64,000 nucleotides of DNA from Pterobdella sp. o SKG-2022 (lineage: Eukaryota; Annelida; Clitellata; Hirudinida; Piscicolidae): the NCBI GenBank assembly GCA_964035795.1, contig OZ038326.1:5631759-5695758 (forward strand), in the 5' to 3' direction. The position numbers and the translations under genes were made by a program. This document shows positions 12,903 through 41,300 of the stretch, piece by piece. Each line of letters opens with the position of its first letter. Position 1 is the first letter of the stretch. Below the pieces are notes generated by a model that did no database searches, had not been told where the DNA came from, and was given only the letters and a program-made list of their open reading frames with translations.

Positions 12903-15900
12903 TTGGTCTCTGGGGATAACAATCATTGGTCTCTGGGTTGACCAATCATTGGTCTACATTCAGAAATCATTGTTCTTTTGAGCGAAAAACTTTTTTATGA
13001 GCTTTGAACATTGTTTTATGTGATTGTTATTAAAAAAAAGTGTGAAAAAAATATATAAATAAAAATATGAAAAAATAGTTAAAATTATACAATAATTTGA
13101 ATGACTCTTAATTTTTTAATTTCATGTCATCTTGTCCGATCTGATGCACATCAGTGTTCATTTGTTTTGACTGCATACTTCATTGTATTGGAGTTTCATT
13201 ATCAAAAGTTCACCATTGTTATTTTTAATTCATTCTTACTAACGATAGATTTGTTTTTTGTTCATAAATTCAACTGTGAAAATCTTACAACTTTCTGCTT
13301 CAGTTGTTGGGAGCTTGGATGAAGAACCAGCCCAACAAGACTTTAATATCACATTAAAATGCTCAAAAAATCAATATTTTTACACCGCTAGTTTTCAATG
13401 AGGATGATAAGAAAAAAGTTTTCTAAAGGAAAAACTATCTAAGCAGTGTGTAGATGAGTAAATGAAACCAAATAACAAGGAGACCATCTTGCTCCAAGAC
13501 AGCTGTAAAGACGTGTCTGGTAAAAAGAGTCATCAAGGTTTTTTAAAAAAGAAGACATTCACAAAAATTTTATCACTAAGGCTCTATCGTAAGTAACACC
13601 TGCAATAACTCAGCCAACAACTTCTGTTTGATGAAACAAAATGGCAAGATTAAACTTCAAATGTGAAAGTTTGATTCTGTGGAAACATTTTATTGATTGT
13701 TTGCAGTGAAATCTTCTCAATATATTTGCAAGATGTTTGATAAATTTTCGAAAGATATTTCACCATTTTTTGAATATTTTCTAAATAGTTTATGGTCCAA
13801 AAAATATTGCATACATACATGATTTATATTTCATTGATGAATCAAAACTTCTCTAAATTTAGAAACTTGAAACAACCTGGCATGAGACCTCAAAGAAGAA
13901 ACGATACTGAGCAAGGAATTGAAACGGCCAAATATGATAACTAAAAAAAGCTTCAGGTGGAAGACTATGGATATATGTAGAAACGATAATATTTCTATTT
14001 GTTCTTATTATAACAGAGTTCTCTTCTGTAAGACTCCATAGTTACATTGAAAACAAAGAGTCAAACTAAGAAGATCCTGTCAAGCGTGTACAAGAATATA
14101 ATTGTGAAATCAACAAGCACAAAGTATTTATTTTAAAGAAGACACCAAGCTTTTCTTCACTTTATAATGTAAAATATATACCTTGTGTTTTTTGATTTTA
14201 AAATTTGATTTAGGCTATATACTTCTTCAAGAATGGAATTATTTATAAAAAAATAATTTTTTCATTTGTATTATTAATATACATAGAATAATTTTGAGGT
14301 TTTGAAAACAATATTTCGTTTTGAATGTTCATTTTTTGATATTTTAAATATTATTGAAAAATATTTTATTGAATTCATATTTTCATCCCTGACTTCTTGA
14401 AATTATTATTTAAAAGAATTTTAACAAAAATGTTTCTATATCATACGTTTTATGGAAAAAAATAACTACCCATATGATTGTAAAACATTTGTACATTTCC
14501 ATCAGTGATTTTCTATAAGTACTACTTCAGAACATATTTTTACATGAGTATTTGTTTTATTTTTTATGAAAAAAAACGTTAACTACCAATTTGGATTGAC
14601 ATTTACTGAATTCCCAACAAGTGATCAATTGATTCTATTATATCATGTGAAGTTAAATTTATACTCAATAAAGCCACAACTTAATCATGATGTTGAACGC
14701 CTCTGTAGCTTGCAGTAAACTATGCACTAGGAAAAAAATAATCAAGCTAATAATAATACTTTTAGTATCGAAAAAAAATCAATATTGCTAAGAGTCTTTG
14801 TTATATTTTGCTGATAAATCCTTTATACAAGCATATTGAAAATTATGTTTTTAATTCTTTTAACATAAGTTTCAATGAGACGGATAAAAAAAATTGAACC
14901 TATGATTAAATAAAAGTTGAATTCAAATATTAAAAAAATATAATTTTAAACTTATTTTTAACAAATATAACAGAAATCTCTATAGATTTCTTCTAAAAGC
15001 TTCTTTGAATATTTACACAATACTTGAAGCTCAGCATCTAACCTAGGAAATAAGAGATAGTCATTAAAAGGACTTATCCCACCATAATTCAATGCAAATC
15101 AATAATAAAAAAAATGAGAAAAAGATGATAACGAAATGAAGTTCATAGAAAAAAGAAAGAATAATTTATAATCTTTTTTATATGTTGTCAACCTGATTCC
15201 AAGAGTGTTAAGAATACAAAGGTTTGGGAGAGGTAATGTTAGAAAGTTTAACAATATTCATTTGATGTGTTTTCTCATAAAGGTCAGTTAAAAGAAAATT
15301 GAAAATTCACAAAAAATGAATTTAAGATTCAAAACGGCATTTTTGCAACATCTCAATTCTCTCTCTTGATAACTATTATGAAGAGAAAAGTCTTCCGTTA
15401 GCTGCTTTAGGATATACTAGCCTTAGTTTAATATAACAATGACATAACTTCTGGGTGAATTTTTGCCTTAAAAAATTCTTATTTGGAAACTATTCAAACA
15501 TCTGAATAAAAATTTGATATAATCTTAGAAAATAACCATTAAATTGTCTGAATAAAAATTGGATATAATCTTAGAAAATAAGTTTAAAGAATGAGTTTTA
15601 TAAATTTGATTCTCTTAAAATATACTTCTTGATTTATAAAGAATTTCTTGAAAGTCATGTGGAACAAATTTTATTTAGCTAAAATTTTCGATAATTACGA
15701 CTTTAGCATAGTTTATTGATTGCATTTGAACAAAACATCAGCAAAATGAAATAATGCATAGATGAAAAACGTAGCTCTATATAAATTGTGGTGATTAAAA
15801 TCATCATCATACTCATAAGTTTTTTTTGAAAAAACATTTTAAAAAATAATTTCTGCTTCTTTTACTATTAGAGATCGTGATGTATGAAATTGTAAATGCC

Positions 15901-18165
15901 AAAAAGTGTTATCTCACATGAGTACACGTAACGTTAAAATAGTGTTTGAAATGCCTTCATAATCATCATTGCCTCCAATTAATTGAGAAACTTTTTTTTA
16001 AAAACCGCCTTCAATAAGAAAATACTAAATTAATCTTATCGAAACGTGCTGAGGAATTAGATTGAAAGCTGATATGGCATATTCTCTATTTTTAAACTGA
16101 TATGGTTTATTTTTTATATTGAACTCAATATAATATATTATACATAGAAGTCTTATTAATAAAACACAGAATTAAAATCTTCTATGTGATTCTTTAGCTT
16201 CGCATTGTGCAGCTATGGAGGGTGACTAAGAAATGCTTACGATGGCCCATGTCATATTAAAGTGCATACCTGTGTTTCTAAAGGGTCGGGTTTCTAAGAG
16301 TTTGGAACTTTTTTAAATTTATGATTCTGTAGTTGCCAAGTTTCTCAGTTTGCTTTTTTTAGAAATTTATAAAGTGAGTTCTTTTTGTGGTTGAGGGTTT
16401 GTTTAATCAGGTATTTAATATTCAATTGATTAATTAAAAACCCTTATCTGAAAGTTCACTCAAAAAATTATTTCATTTCTTTATATCAATACTTTTTTAA
16501 AAAGTTCACTTACTCTAAATATTCAAAACAATTCATGAAAATTTGATTTTTTCCTATTGAACCATCACATAGAAATATATTGCAAAAGGTAGTCGTGCGT
16601 CTAAACCCATCATTCTAGTGCAGCAAAAGAAATATTTTTTTAAAGCTAAAAAACTTTCATATTGTAACATATATCATTGTAAAAACAAGTACTATTTCTA
16701 GCAAAGTAGGAGACGTATTTAAGCGACCATGCCAAAACGTCATCTTTATAGAAGCAGACAAGTAGAACGAACTAGGCTGATTCGCTTCAAAAATACATTC
16801 GTTTTATATTCATTTATGCGTTTTCGATACATTTGTTATCGAGTGAATAGGAGTTTTCCATACAAGAAGTATTATGCTTAAATAATGTTACGAATATTTT
16901 TGAAAATCAACCAAAGTGAGGTTCATATGAAACTTCGGAACAGTTCCTCAAGCATTATATAAATGAAGTTTAAAAGTTTTTGAATCTAAATACTCTTGAA
17001 ACCATTGATTAAATCTGAAAACTATACAAATCAATTATTCTAATTAAAACACTTTTAATGATAAGGCCAATATAATACATACATGAACCATTGTGCTCCT
17101 ATATTGCAATATTGAACCAATATGTTGAAACTTATCTGATAAAACACAAGATAATGCAGATTGTTAAAGTTGAAACAAAATGATAAAATTGAACACATTG
17201 GCTTACAAATTTATCGGTACATGATGTATTCAAAACCAGGTTTGGCTTCTCAACTGATCGAAATTCTTCCTTTTCTTAACAACAATACTTCGTTAACAAA
17301 AGTTCTCAGAATTAATTTTATATTATTATATTTTATTGCTTTATCATAATTATTTGTGGTTTGAAAATTTTAATTGTGTATAGACGATTCTAGATTTTAT
17401 TACATTTGAATTGCTTCGCCCATTATGAATCAAGAATTTCTGATAAGTTTAGTCTCACCATGTAACTGTATGAACAGGGTACACAAAGCTAAAATTTAAA
17501 AGCATAACTAATATAAAGCCAATCAATTTGTTGAACGGGATTTGACAACTTATTAATTCTGGTTCCAAAGAACTATGACAAATATTTCGTGTGTTCAATT
17601 TTTATGATAAATACACGGTTTCAACAATAAAATGCAACAGTGATATATAAACTACGGAATTAACTGATCTATTGTACCGGACATTTGAAAGACTTCGATT
17701 CTAAAATCTAAAGCTAAAAGAAAAGTAAGCAAATAACTACTAACCTTTGAATATTCTGGCAAGCGGCAACTTCCTTGTTTGAGTTTTTGAGCTTAATTGT
17801 TGCTAACTGTAAGATTCCATCTTCAAAAAATCACATCCAACTGCTACAATGGTTGATAGGTTGAGAATCTATATATATATGCTCTCTAAGCTTTTGTCTT
17901 CTTCTTGATAATTGTCTTGCAATACCAAAACTGCTTTCCACTTTTGAAGGATGTCTTAGCTAGCAAGAACTTTTACTTCTTGAAAAATTTGAACCTGCTT
18001 TCGGAAGCTGCCGCTAAACAGGAAATACCATTCTCACATTTTGTTTCTAATGCAAAGATTCTATCAGCTCTTAATTTTTCTTTTTTCCATTTTTAATAAA
18101 ACTAGGAAAGCATTATATGTTTTTACAAATAACTATGTTTATTTGCTATACATTTTTTATTTCAG
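12903..18165. other. intergenic region, no supported gene
   Basis: No exon with recognisable homology or convincing codon bias on either strand. A candidate poly(A) signal AATAAA at 13058-13063 fits the KChIP-like transcript. A short segment at 15676-15712 resembles the core of the palindromic element family seen at 21188, 38941 and 51650, but weakly. Several frames of about 40-65 codons exist, as expected by chance in such DNA. Confidence 0.55.
13058..13063 (+). terminator. candidate poly(A) signal of the KChIP-like gene
   Basis: AATAAA lies about 155 nt after the stop codon at 12900-12902. The AT-rich context makes chance occurrence likely, so the assignment rests on position only. Confidence 0.3.
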
Positions 18166-18262
18166 ACAAGATCATTTCAACCCCGCTGTTTATTTATTTT
18201 TTGTTGAAATAAAAGACTCATTAAACTGATAAATCAATAGAAACCATCTTGAAACTCGCAGC
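18161..18262 (+). other. 5' leader of the myosin VI gene with a 3' splice site
   Basis: A strong acceptor (pyrimidine-rich tract, then TTCAG at 18161-18165) precedes about 97 nt of untranslated leader ending at the start codon 18263. The upstream 5' exon, or a trans-spliced leader, is not identifiable from this sequence. Confidence 0.45.
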
Positions 18263-29952
<11,690 letters not shown>

Positions 29953-30137
29953 AATTGTCGAATGCCTTGAACTCAAACATTTGTCTTCCAATTTATTGAA
30001 ATCTTAATCAATTGTTATTATTGGATTATAATTTTAGATTCTTAGTTGATTTTATAACAATCTTATCAATAAGCACTATTACTCTTGCTTTGAAATATTT
30101 ATTTCAAATTAAAGGAGTGGCTTTAATTTTAGAATTT

Positions 30138-30143
30138 AATAAA
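30138..30143 (+). terminator. MYO6: candidate poly(A) signal of myosin VI
   Basis: First AATAAA clearly downstream of the myosin stop codon (about 185 nt after it), before the retrotransposon insertion at 30529. Assigned on position only. Confidence 0.4.
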
Positions 30144-30517
30144 GAGAATCTCAGTTTTTGTTTCATTTGATATGATAAATATATCAAAAACACCAAGAGC
30201 CAGAACAACACGAAAATTTATGCATTTTTTAAGAAAACTTGATAGCCATTTTGTTGAATTTTTTTCAAAATTCAATCAACTCTATTACAACGACTAAATG
30301 CAGAGTTAATTTGGAATAATCTTGACAAGATCCCTAACCTCAATTTGTCAACACTTCTGATTTTTAGCTTTTACAAATTTTTTTTACTAATTTTTGAGAT
30401 TTTACTGAAAGGTATCCAAAAAGTTTGTACATTTAGTCCAAATATTGAATCTATATAGATAACTGAACCTTTACTTCAATTGAACGAAAAAATTATTTCT
30501 TTTATAACACGTACGAC

Positions 30518-31750
30518 AATTAACAAAGTTAGACATGGGGGAATTGGTCTTTGTTCACCCTCCGATCTTGCATTCCAGCTTACCTCTACTCACGCGTAGC
30601 ATGTTGGTCTTTGATCTCTGATGTTCTCAATAACACTAACGGACACCGATCAGAGGTCGAATTCTTTGCAGCGACAGAAGCCTGGGTTGAAAAAGATCTT
30701 CAGATTCCCTCCAACCCTGAATTCCAACGCAATTGGGATGAATCTATGTGTAAAGCGCTATACAGCCAATTGGAAATAACTTTAAGCCAACACAAACTTG
30801 CTTCCTTAGTTTCTTCTTCTCAAAATTGCTCCGGTGCCTGGCTGAATTGTTTGCCAAGCTAAGCAACGGGCAGGCTTTTAGAGGACGAATCTTTCAGAAT
30901 TGCAATATCCCTCCGTCTTGGATTGCGTTTATGCTCGCCGCACAAATGTCGTTGCGGTGCTCAAATAGAAGTTCTTGGCAGACATCCGTTATCCTGCAAA
31001 TTAAGTGCTGGACGTATTCCTAGACATTGCGCACTGAACGATTTAATCAAACGTGCCTTAAACAAAGCTGGATTTCCCGGTCAGCTTAAACCAATAGGCT
31101 TCGACAGAGGAGACGGCAAACGGCCTGATGGGCTTACCATTTTCCCTTATATGGCTGGCAAATGCCTCATCTGGGACGCTACCTGCTCTGATTCTTTTTC
31201 ACTTTCACACTTGCTTCAAACTGTAGCCAATCCCAGCTGGGCTTTCCAACAAGCAGAAATGGCGAAAATACAATGGCGAAAATACAAAAATATCGAAGCC
31301 TTGCAGCTAGCCATATTTTCGTCCCGTTAGCGGTTGAAACCTCTGGTATCTTTTGTTCTCATGCTTTCTCATTTTTTTCTGATTTGGGAAAACGCAGATC
31401 TAAGGCTAAAGATGAGCCCAGAGAAACTAAATGGCTGTTTGAAAGTTTTTCACTAGCCATTGTTCGTGGTAACGCTCAAGCAATTTGCTGCGCGGTGTCT
31501 TCTTAGTTTGTCATACACTTGTGTTTCGTTCTAACTTGCTCTTTTTATTTTATGACTACATATATATATATAATTATTTATTATACTTTTTCTTTTACAT
31601 TATTTTCGTTAGCTAATTTCGTTCTTGATTTAGTTTGTAGTTAATTTCCTATTCCCATACAACTTCATGTTCTCTCTTTTTTTTAGATTCAATTTTGTCA
31701 CTATTTTAGAAAATAAATACATTTGTTACCTTTAAAAAAAATTAACAAAG
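30518..31750 (+). mobile_element. 5'-truncated non-LTR retrotransposon (C-terminal endonuclease-like part)
   Basis: The element body 30529-31739 is flanked by a perfect 11-bp target-site duplication AATTAACAAAG (30518-30528 and 31740-31750) and ends in a short poly-A run, the signature of target-primed reverse transcription. Its degraded reading frame, read through frame changes near 30575, 30855 and 31285, resembles the region after the reverse transcriptase of LINE proteins: GGIGLCSPSDLAF, then CRCGAQIEVLGRHPLSC (a CCHC-like Cys/His motif), RH, and GKRPDGLTIFPYMAGKCLIW followed by DATC, a PD-(D/E)xK-like restriction-type endonuclease core. A last part reads AIVRGNAQAICCAVSS. The reverse transcriptase itself is absent. 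Clade not resolved; an R2-like or related restriction-endonuclease LINE is my inference. Inactive copy. Confidence 0.82.
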
Positions 31751-35230
<3,480 letters not shown>

Positions 35231-35380
35231 TTATACAGCAGGGTTACGGTCGGGGTAGTGGAGGGAGAAGGACAGAGGTGGAGGGAAGACTGGCGGGTTC
35301 TTCTCACAGTCCCCGTTCAACAACACCAACAACAACGCCAGCACCAGAGGCAACCCCAGTATCAGTGCCAACTTCCACAT
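35231..35380 (-). other. KASH-like transmembrane and lumenal tail
   Basis: The last codons read WKLALILGLPLVLALLLVLL (membrane helix), then a Cys 25 residues from the end, a Pro-rich stretch, and LHYPDRNPAV at the stop. Known KASH peptides have a Cys about 23 residues from the end and finish LRYTNGPPPT. The ten terminal residues align without gaps (Leu, basic, Tyr, x, acidic/Asn, ..., Pro). The terminal -PPPT, which in known structures enters the SUN pocket, is replaced by -NPAV. Confidence 0.65.
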
Positions 35381-38300
35381 TGTACTACTTTTTGGTTTTT
35401 GCACGCTGGTTTCAATAGCTCTGTCTTCAGTGATTGGTGCTTTGAAGTTGTTTTGAATGCGTTTATTGTTGTTTTTGCGCCATTCTTTTGTTGAAACCTT
35501 TCCATTACTTATTTTTGCATGTGAATTTCTTTCATTTTTATCAACCCACTCATCAATCAATTCTTCATCTTTCCTTTCTGCTCCATCTACTATTCTTTCA
35601 TTGGTATCCATTTTTCCATTTATTAATCTTTTATTTCCATCTATCCAATCCTCACTCATCCATCCATCCATTTTTCTGTCATCCACCGAACCACTCATCC
35701 TTCTCTTATTCATACATCCATCCAACTTTATGTCATTCTGTAATCTTTCCATCACCATTCTCTTTATATTTTCATTTTTCGCTTTCAGCATAGCGATTTC
35801 TTTACCCATTAAATCCACCAAACCCCTCAAACCACATAAATCACTCTTCAAAATGGAATTACTTAAATTTCCAATATTATTATTGTTATTTTTTATATTA
35901 TCCTTATTATTTTTATTATTTCTATAAAGACCATTACCAATGCTACAATCATTATCATCACTAAATCCAAACTCATTATCACCACAAGCATCACTATCCC
36001 GAGAAATATTGATAGTGGTATGAAGATCATCATCATCATCGATGACCGCATTATTTAGATATTTATGTAACTGGGTCATCTTTTCAAAATTGCTTTCAAC
36101 TTCTGTTGAGCCCATTAGCATCTGAGGGATGATTGCTCGATTACTACTGTTTTTCTGCGTTTTTATTGCCTATTAATATCATCATTTATATTATGAATAT
36201 AACAATAATTGAAGAAATATTTTTTTGTCTCTATAGTACAATTGTGAATCTTCAATTTTGAAAAAAATAACCATTAGATCAATAGAAATAATGCCTTAAT
36301 CAAACAAAACTTCAACTACAGCCAATCATTATAATAACAAGAAAATACAGGCAACGAAAAATGAAATCAATCGAAACCTATTATAACATGTGAATAGTTA
36401 ACCGCAAAAAAAACTAACGAAGTTATTCAAAACAAGGCCATCCAGCTCAGCTTCAGACTGCCGATTGAGGGCCTGTGCGAGGCTGGTGAGTGCCTCAGAG
36501 ACAGTGGTGTAGCGCCTCTCATAGCGTAAGATTGAGTCCAACGACGCTATGATGTTGCTGATCAAGGTATTGATGCTGCATGGGTGTTGGTGGTGGTGGA
36601 TGTTGATGGCGGTGGCTAGGGATGATGGTGGTTACTGTTGATGGTAATGGATGTTGATAAAACTTTCTATATTAATTCAATCTAGTCACTCTCAGTGAAA
36701 AGGATGTATCATAACGATATAAATAAATTACGAACTTATCGAAATGCAGATGCAGGCTCTGTGAGGCACATTGGATCAGACCCTTCAACTGATTCACCTT
36801 GCTACCATAACATCTTAAGCCATCTTTATTATTACTATTTTTAGTTTTTTCATTAGTATCATTATTAAGGTAGTTATCTTCGATAGATCCATTATAGTTG
36901 ACATTATGAAGTACCACGTTACTAATAATACAATCGCCTCCTAAGCAGTTATAATGGTTGGTATTGTCCCCATTGTTATCATCGTTGAGGGTTGTATCGA
37001 GACTATTGTAAGGTCTTTTGGTCGAGTTGATGCTCGAGTTTGGCGTGGTGTTTAGTATGTCATTGATCTTCTTCAACCTACCGTTCATTATTATCTGTTC
37101 AATGTCTTCCAAGTTTGATTTTGTTTCCAATGTCATCTTCTTTTCGAGCTAATGTAGTAATTGTAGATTAAGAATTTAAAATTTTAAAAAATTTCGATAC
37201 TAATGTGAAAATTTTTTTTGATTTCTAAGCATGAAATTGCATGATAGTCAAAAAATAAGAAAAAAATTCAATCAATTTTCAACTAAGATCTTGAGACTCC
37301 CTGGGTTAAAAATTACTATAATAAACTTCGTAGATTATTAATAATATTAAGATGTAGAATACTATAAGACGAAAACAAAATTGAAAAATTTCCTTAGCAA
37401 AAACAACAAAAATTACACCAACTACTTAAACAACCTTAGAAAACACATTACTATCCGAAACCAGCCAAAAAACACTCGAAAACCCTTTAAACAGCCCTTC
37501 AAAAGACCAAACAAACACACAGGTCTATCAAACACATAAATATCCCACCAGAGTAAAAAAACACACAAACCGACCACACACACTCGCACTCCAGTCACCT
37601 GCAGGCCATGCAGAATCCTAATAAGACAACGCGTGATGGAGACCCTGGCATTGCTTAGACACAACCTGCCTATCTTCACATGCATCTGCCTCACTGACCT
37701 ACTCGAGCTGATGGTGGGTGTGTTTGGTCGTTGGGGTAAATAATTGAAAACGATATTTAATAGTAATAAGAATGGACTTTTTGAGTGATTCAAAAAATCA
37801 TTTTATTCAAGTGATTTATCCTCCTTATCAATCAAAAAATGAAGAAAAATAATGTGATCATAAATCATTACTAACTCGTCCATCTCCTTCTTCATCTTCA
37901 CCACTTGTTCTATAAGGTGTTCAACTGACATTGTTTCTCCATGCAGAACCTCATCCCGCAACTCCTTCCATTCATCTCTCAATGCTGTCATTAAGAATAA
38001 AATTATTATTATGATTATTATTATTAGTCATAAATCTTTATTGTTACTAATATTTTTATAAAATTATATTATAATCATTTATTTTAAGCTTCATTAATAT
38101 TATTTTAATTATTATTATTAGTAGTAGTAGTATTAATAAATTCAGATTTTCCAATCCTCCTTAAATCAAGTACTCAAAAAACCTACCCTCCACTCTAGAA
38201 AGATCAATTAATTGTTTGCGTGAGGTGCTACAAGATGCTGACGTCAGCTGGTGCAAACAACGTAGGCTGGTCTGGATGGTCACTAAGGATTCCAACTGTG

Positions 38301-41300
38301 GTAATATTTCATTTCATTTTCACAACCATCATAATATTAAATTTTATTATTGTCAGATTCATTGTTGTTATTAAGGTAATCTTCAAAGCTTCGTTATTGA
38401 ATACCATGGCTTATTTGATGTCTATGGAGAAGTGAAATTATATTTCCGTGGAAGTTAATGATTTAAACAAGCCTTTTATTATCAAATTTGAAATATGTAA
38501 TAAACCAGAATCTCAATAATACAAAATAATTGAGTCTTAAACACACCCAACTAAGTTAATCTCCAATACTCAGCACCCTACAAAACTACCTCAATCAACA
38601 TCCAACTAACAACATGCTTGTTCTCCTCAAGACCACCCTGACCCAGCTTCAGGGACCTTCTGGTGAACATGAGAGCCTTTGTGAACTCCTTGAACATATC
38701 CTCAAAATCCTCCACATCAGAGTCTGACATGGGAGGGTGATCTGTGTTAAGATCAACTTTGACAGTCCTGAAGGTCCTGTGCTTGAACCTTGTTGTGTGC
38801 TTTGCTCTGTGCTGGTTCTGTGTGCAGTTTGGTTGGTCAACTTGTGAGAGACTTTGATTGGAAATATACTTTTTTATAAATAAATAGCGCAACTTAAGCT
38901 GAAATATATTTATCGAGTATGCAATACTTGATCCTAAAATTTTTAACGTCAATTTATTAGAGAACTATAGTAAATTTCTTAAGCAAAAACAGCTAGAATT
39001 TTTGGTAAGTATAACCTTACCATAATACGTTAGCACCTCACTTAATCTATAAATAATATGCAACGATCAAAGTGTTGTGAATTTAAGAAACATCTAACCA
39101 CTCGAAAATACATAGATAAAAACTGGAAGATAAGAGCAAATACGTGAACACAACTTACTGGAGTGGAGTGCCAAACGTTATCTTCCAGCCAAACATCAAC
39201 GTTGCTGCGAATTTCCTCAGAATCTATGTCACTAAGGTCCATCTATGTGCGGGTGTTGAAGGGTGTGTTATAGATTTGTGGAGAAAATTAATAGTTTAAA
39301 GTAGTTTCAATACTTTGAAAAATGAGATTGTATTCCAAAATGTTTCGTAGTTCAATAATGAAAATTTTTTAAAATTTTTCAGAGTAATTTGGCCAATAAT
39401 TCTAAAAGGAATTAATTAATTCACCACAAATATTGGTTTTTGGGTCAATTATGGTCAATTATATCCAAGGTTCCCTTTACTGAAGTGGTGGATTGGTGCT
39501 TGAATGTATGCCAACTCAAAAATGAACCAATAATTGAATTTTAAAGTTTACAATTTAAACCTGATCAAACCTTGAATCCCTTTTCATTTTTTTATTTTGA
39601 AGTAATTTTTTAAAAATCCCAAAAGTTAAATAATTTGATAAATTACTACTAATTTGATAAGTTTCTTAAAAACACTCATGGAAATATATATTTAAAACAA
39701 AGTATTTTTAAAAATCTAAAAAAATAACAAAAGAATAGCTTATTCAATAAAACAAACTGATAATCACATCACCACTCAGTGCATCATAATGAAACAAAGT
39801 CAAAGAGAAGCATTGGAACACTCCCAAATACCCGTCTATTAAATATTAATACTTTGAAAATCTAATACATATTTGTATATTCTGTCTTTTTACAGTTGGA
39901 GATTATGGTTTTTGTTATGCCTAATCAATATTCTACTGATTATCTATATATTTTAAAGAATTTATGATAACATGGTTTGATATTTTAATAGAAATATCAT
40001 TCATTTTTTAAATATTATTATAAGTTATCTTGAAGAACTGTCTCTAAGAAATGAAAAGAATAATAAACTAGAACTTCACAGTTATCTTCAATACACAATA
40101 CAATCACGTATACATAACACAACAAAAATGCTACTAAATAAAAACAACAAAACTAAAATTTTATTTAAATGATTCTCCCCACCACACCGCCACAAATGCC
40201 AACCTCAGATTGAAAGCTGCAAGCGTCGATGTCGGTGTCTTGTGCCATGTGGTCTGAGACCTGTTGATTCGGCTCTGAGGGTGGGTGATAGCGTTAATAG
40301 TAGCAGTAGTTAGAATGTGTACAACAATTACTTATAGGACTAGTTTTTCATTGAATTTATTGAATTCTTTCATAAAAATCTAGTTTAATTTTTTTTTTTA
40401 ATTTAAATAAAAATATACTTACGCTTCTAAAAACACAATCACGTGTGGAAAATTTTGAAAAATACTAAAACGATCATCGAATTAATAATAGCTCACATGT
40501 GAAAATGCTAAGTATGAGCCAAAATGCATTGATAAAAAGAAATGGATTTATGTGAATAATCTCCAAAACACACCTTCTTTTTTGAACATGTCACAAGCCT
40601 CGAATTCCTTTCCATCTTCTGCACTTTCATTTTTGCTTTCAAAGTCAATACCTCGCTTCACGTTGGTGCTTCGGCTTACGTTAGAACCCCGTTTGAAGTC
40701 GAAAGTATGTTTACTTACAACAGTATGCAAGCCATCACAAGAAGCGATCTTTCTTACCCTTTTCACCGAACTCACGTCATCTTCTTCTTCGTCCTTCTCA
40801 CACTTTCTTGCAATATCACCTTTTGGAAGTGGTCAATTTTTGATGTCTGAACCTTGTTTAAAAATATTTTTATAGTGAAAAGCGAATATCCAACTTTCCA
40901 TAGTTAATATATGAATATATATTATATGAATAATATAGTTCATAATTTAATGTGGGTTATTGGACCATTTTTGCAAAAATTTATTAAGGCTAGCTTAAAT
41001 TTCTTTTAGTGGTGCTTTCATAAAAATGGAAAAATCAAAAATATGTCTGCTGGATTGGTATTTTTCTGATGCAATTGTCTCAACAGGTAGCAAAGCTTAT
41101 AATTATAGAGGGCATACCAAACAGCTGGAAAGTAATAATCATGATTTTAGTAATGGTAGCTTTAATTTGGGAAACATGAAGAATTGATATCAATTAGTGA
41201 TGGTTTAAATTATTTTTAGAAGTTTTATTGGTGTAAAACTTTTATATTTTTATCTGAAACCTTCATAAGAAGGATTGCTTACATTACCTTAAATTGCATT

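Noticed and set aside
13462..13593. Small plus-strand frame MKPNNKETILLQDSCKDVSG...
   Set aside because: About 43 codons, isolated, no homology, no splice partners; expected by chance.
35257..35927. Plus-strand frames rich in Phe/Leu/Ser/His
   Set aside because: Antisense shadows of the last KASH-gene exon.
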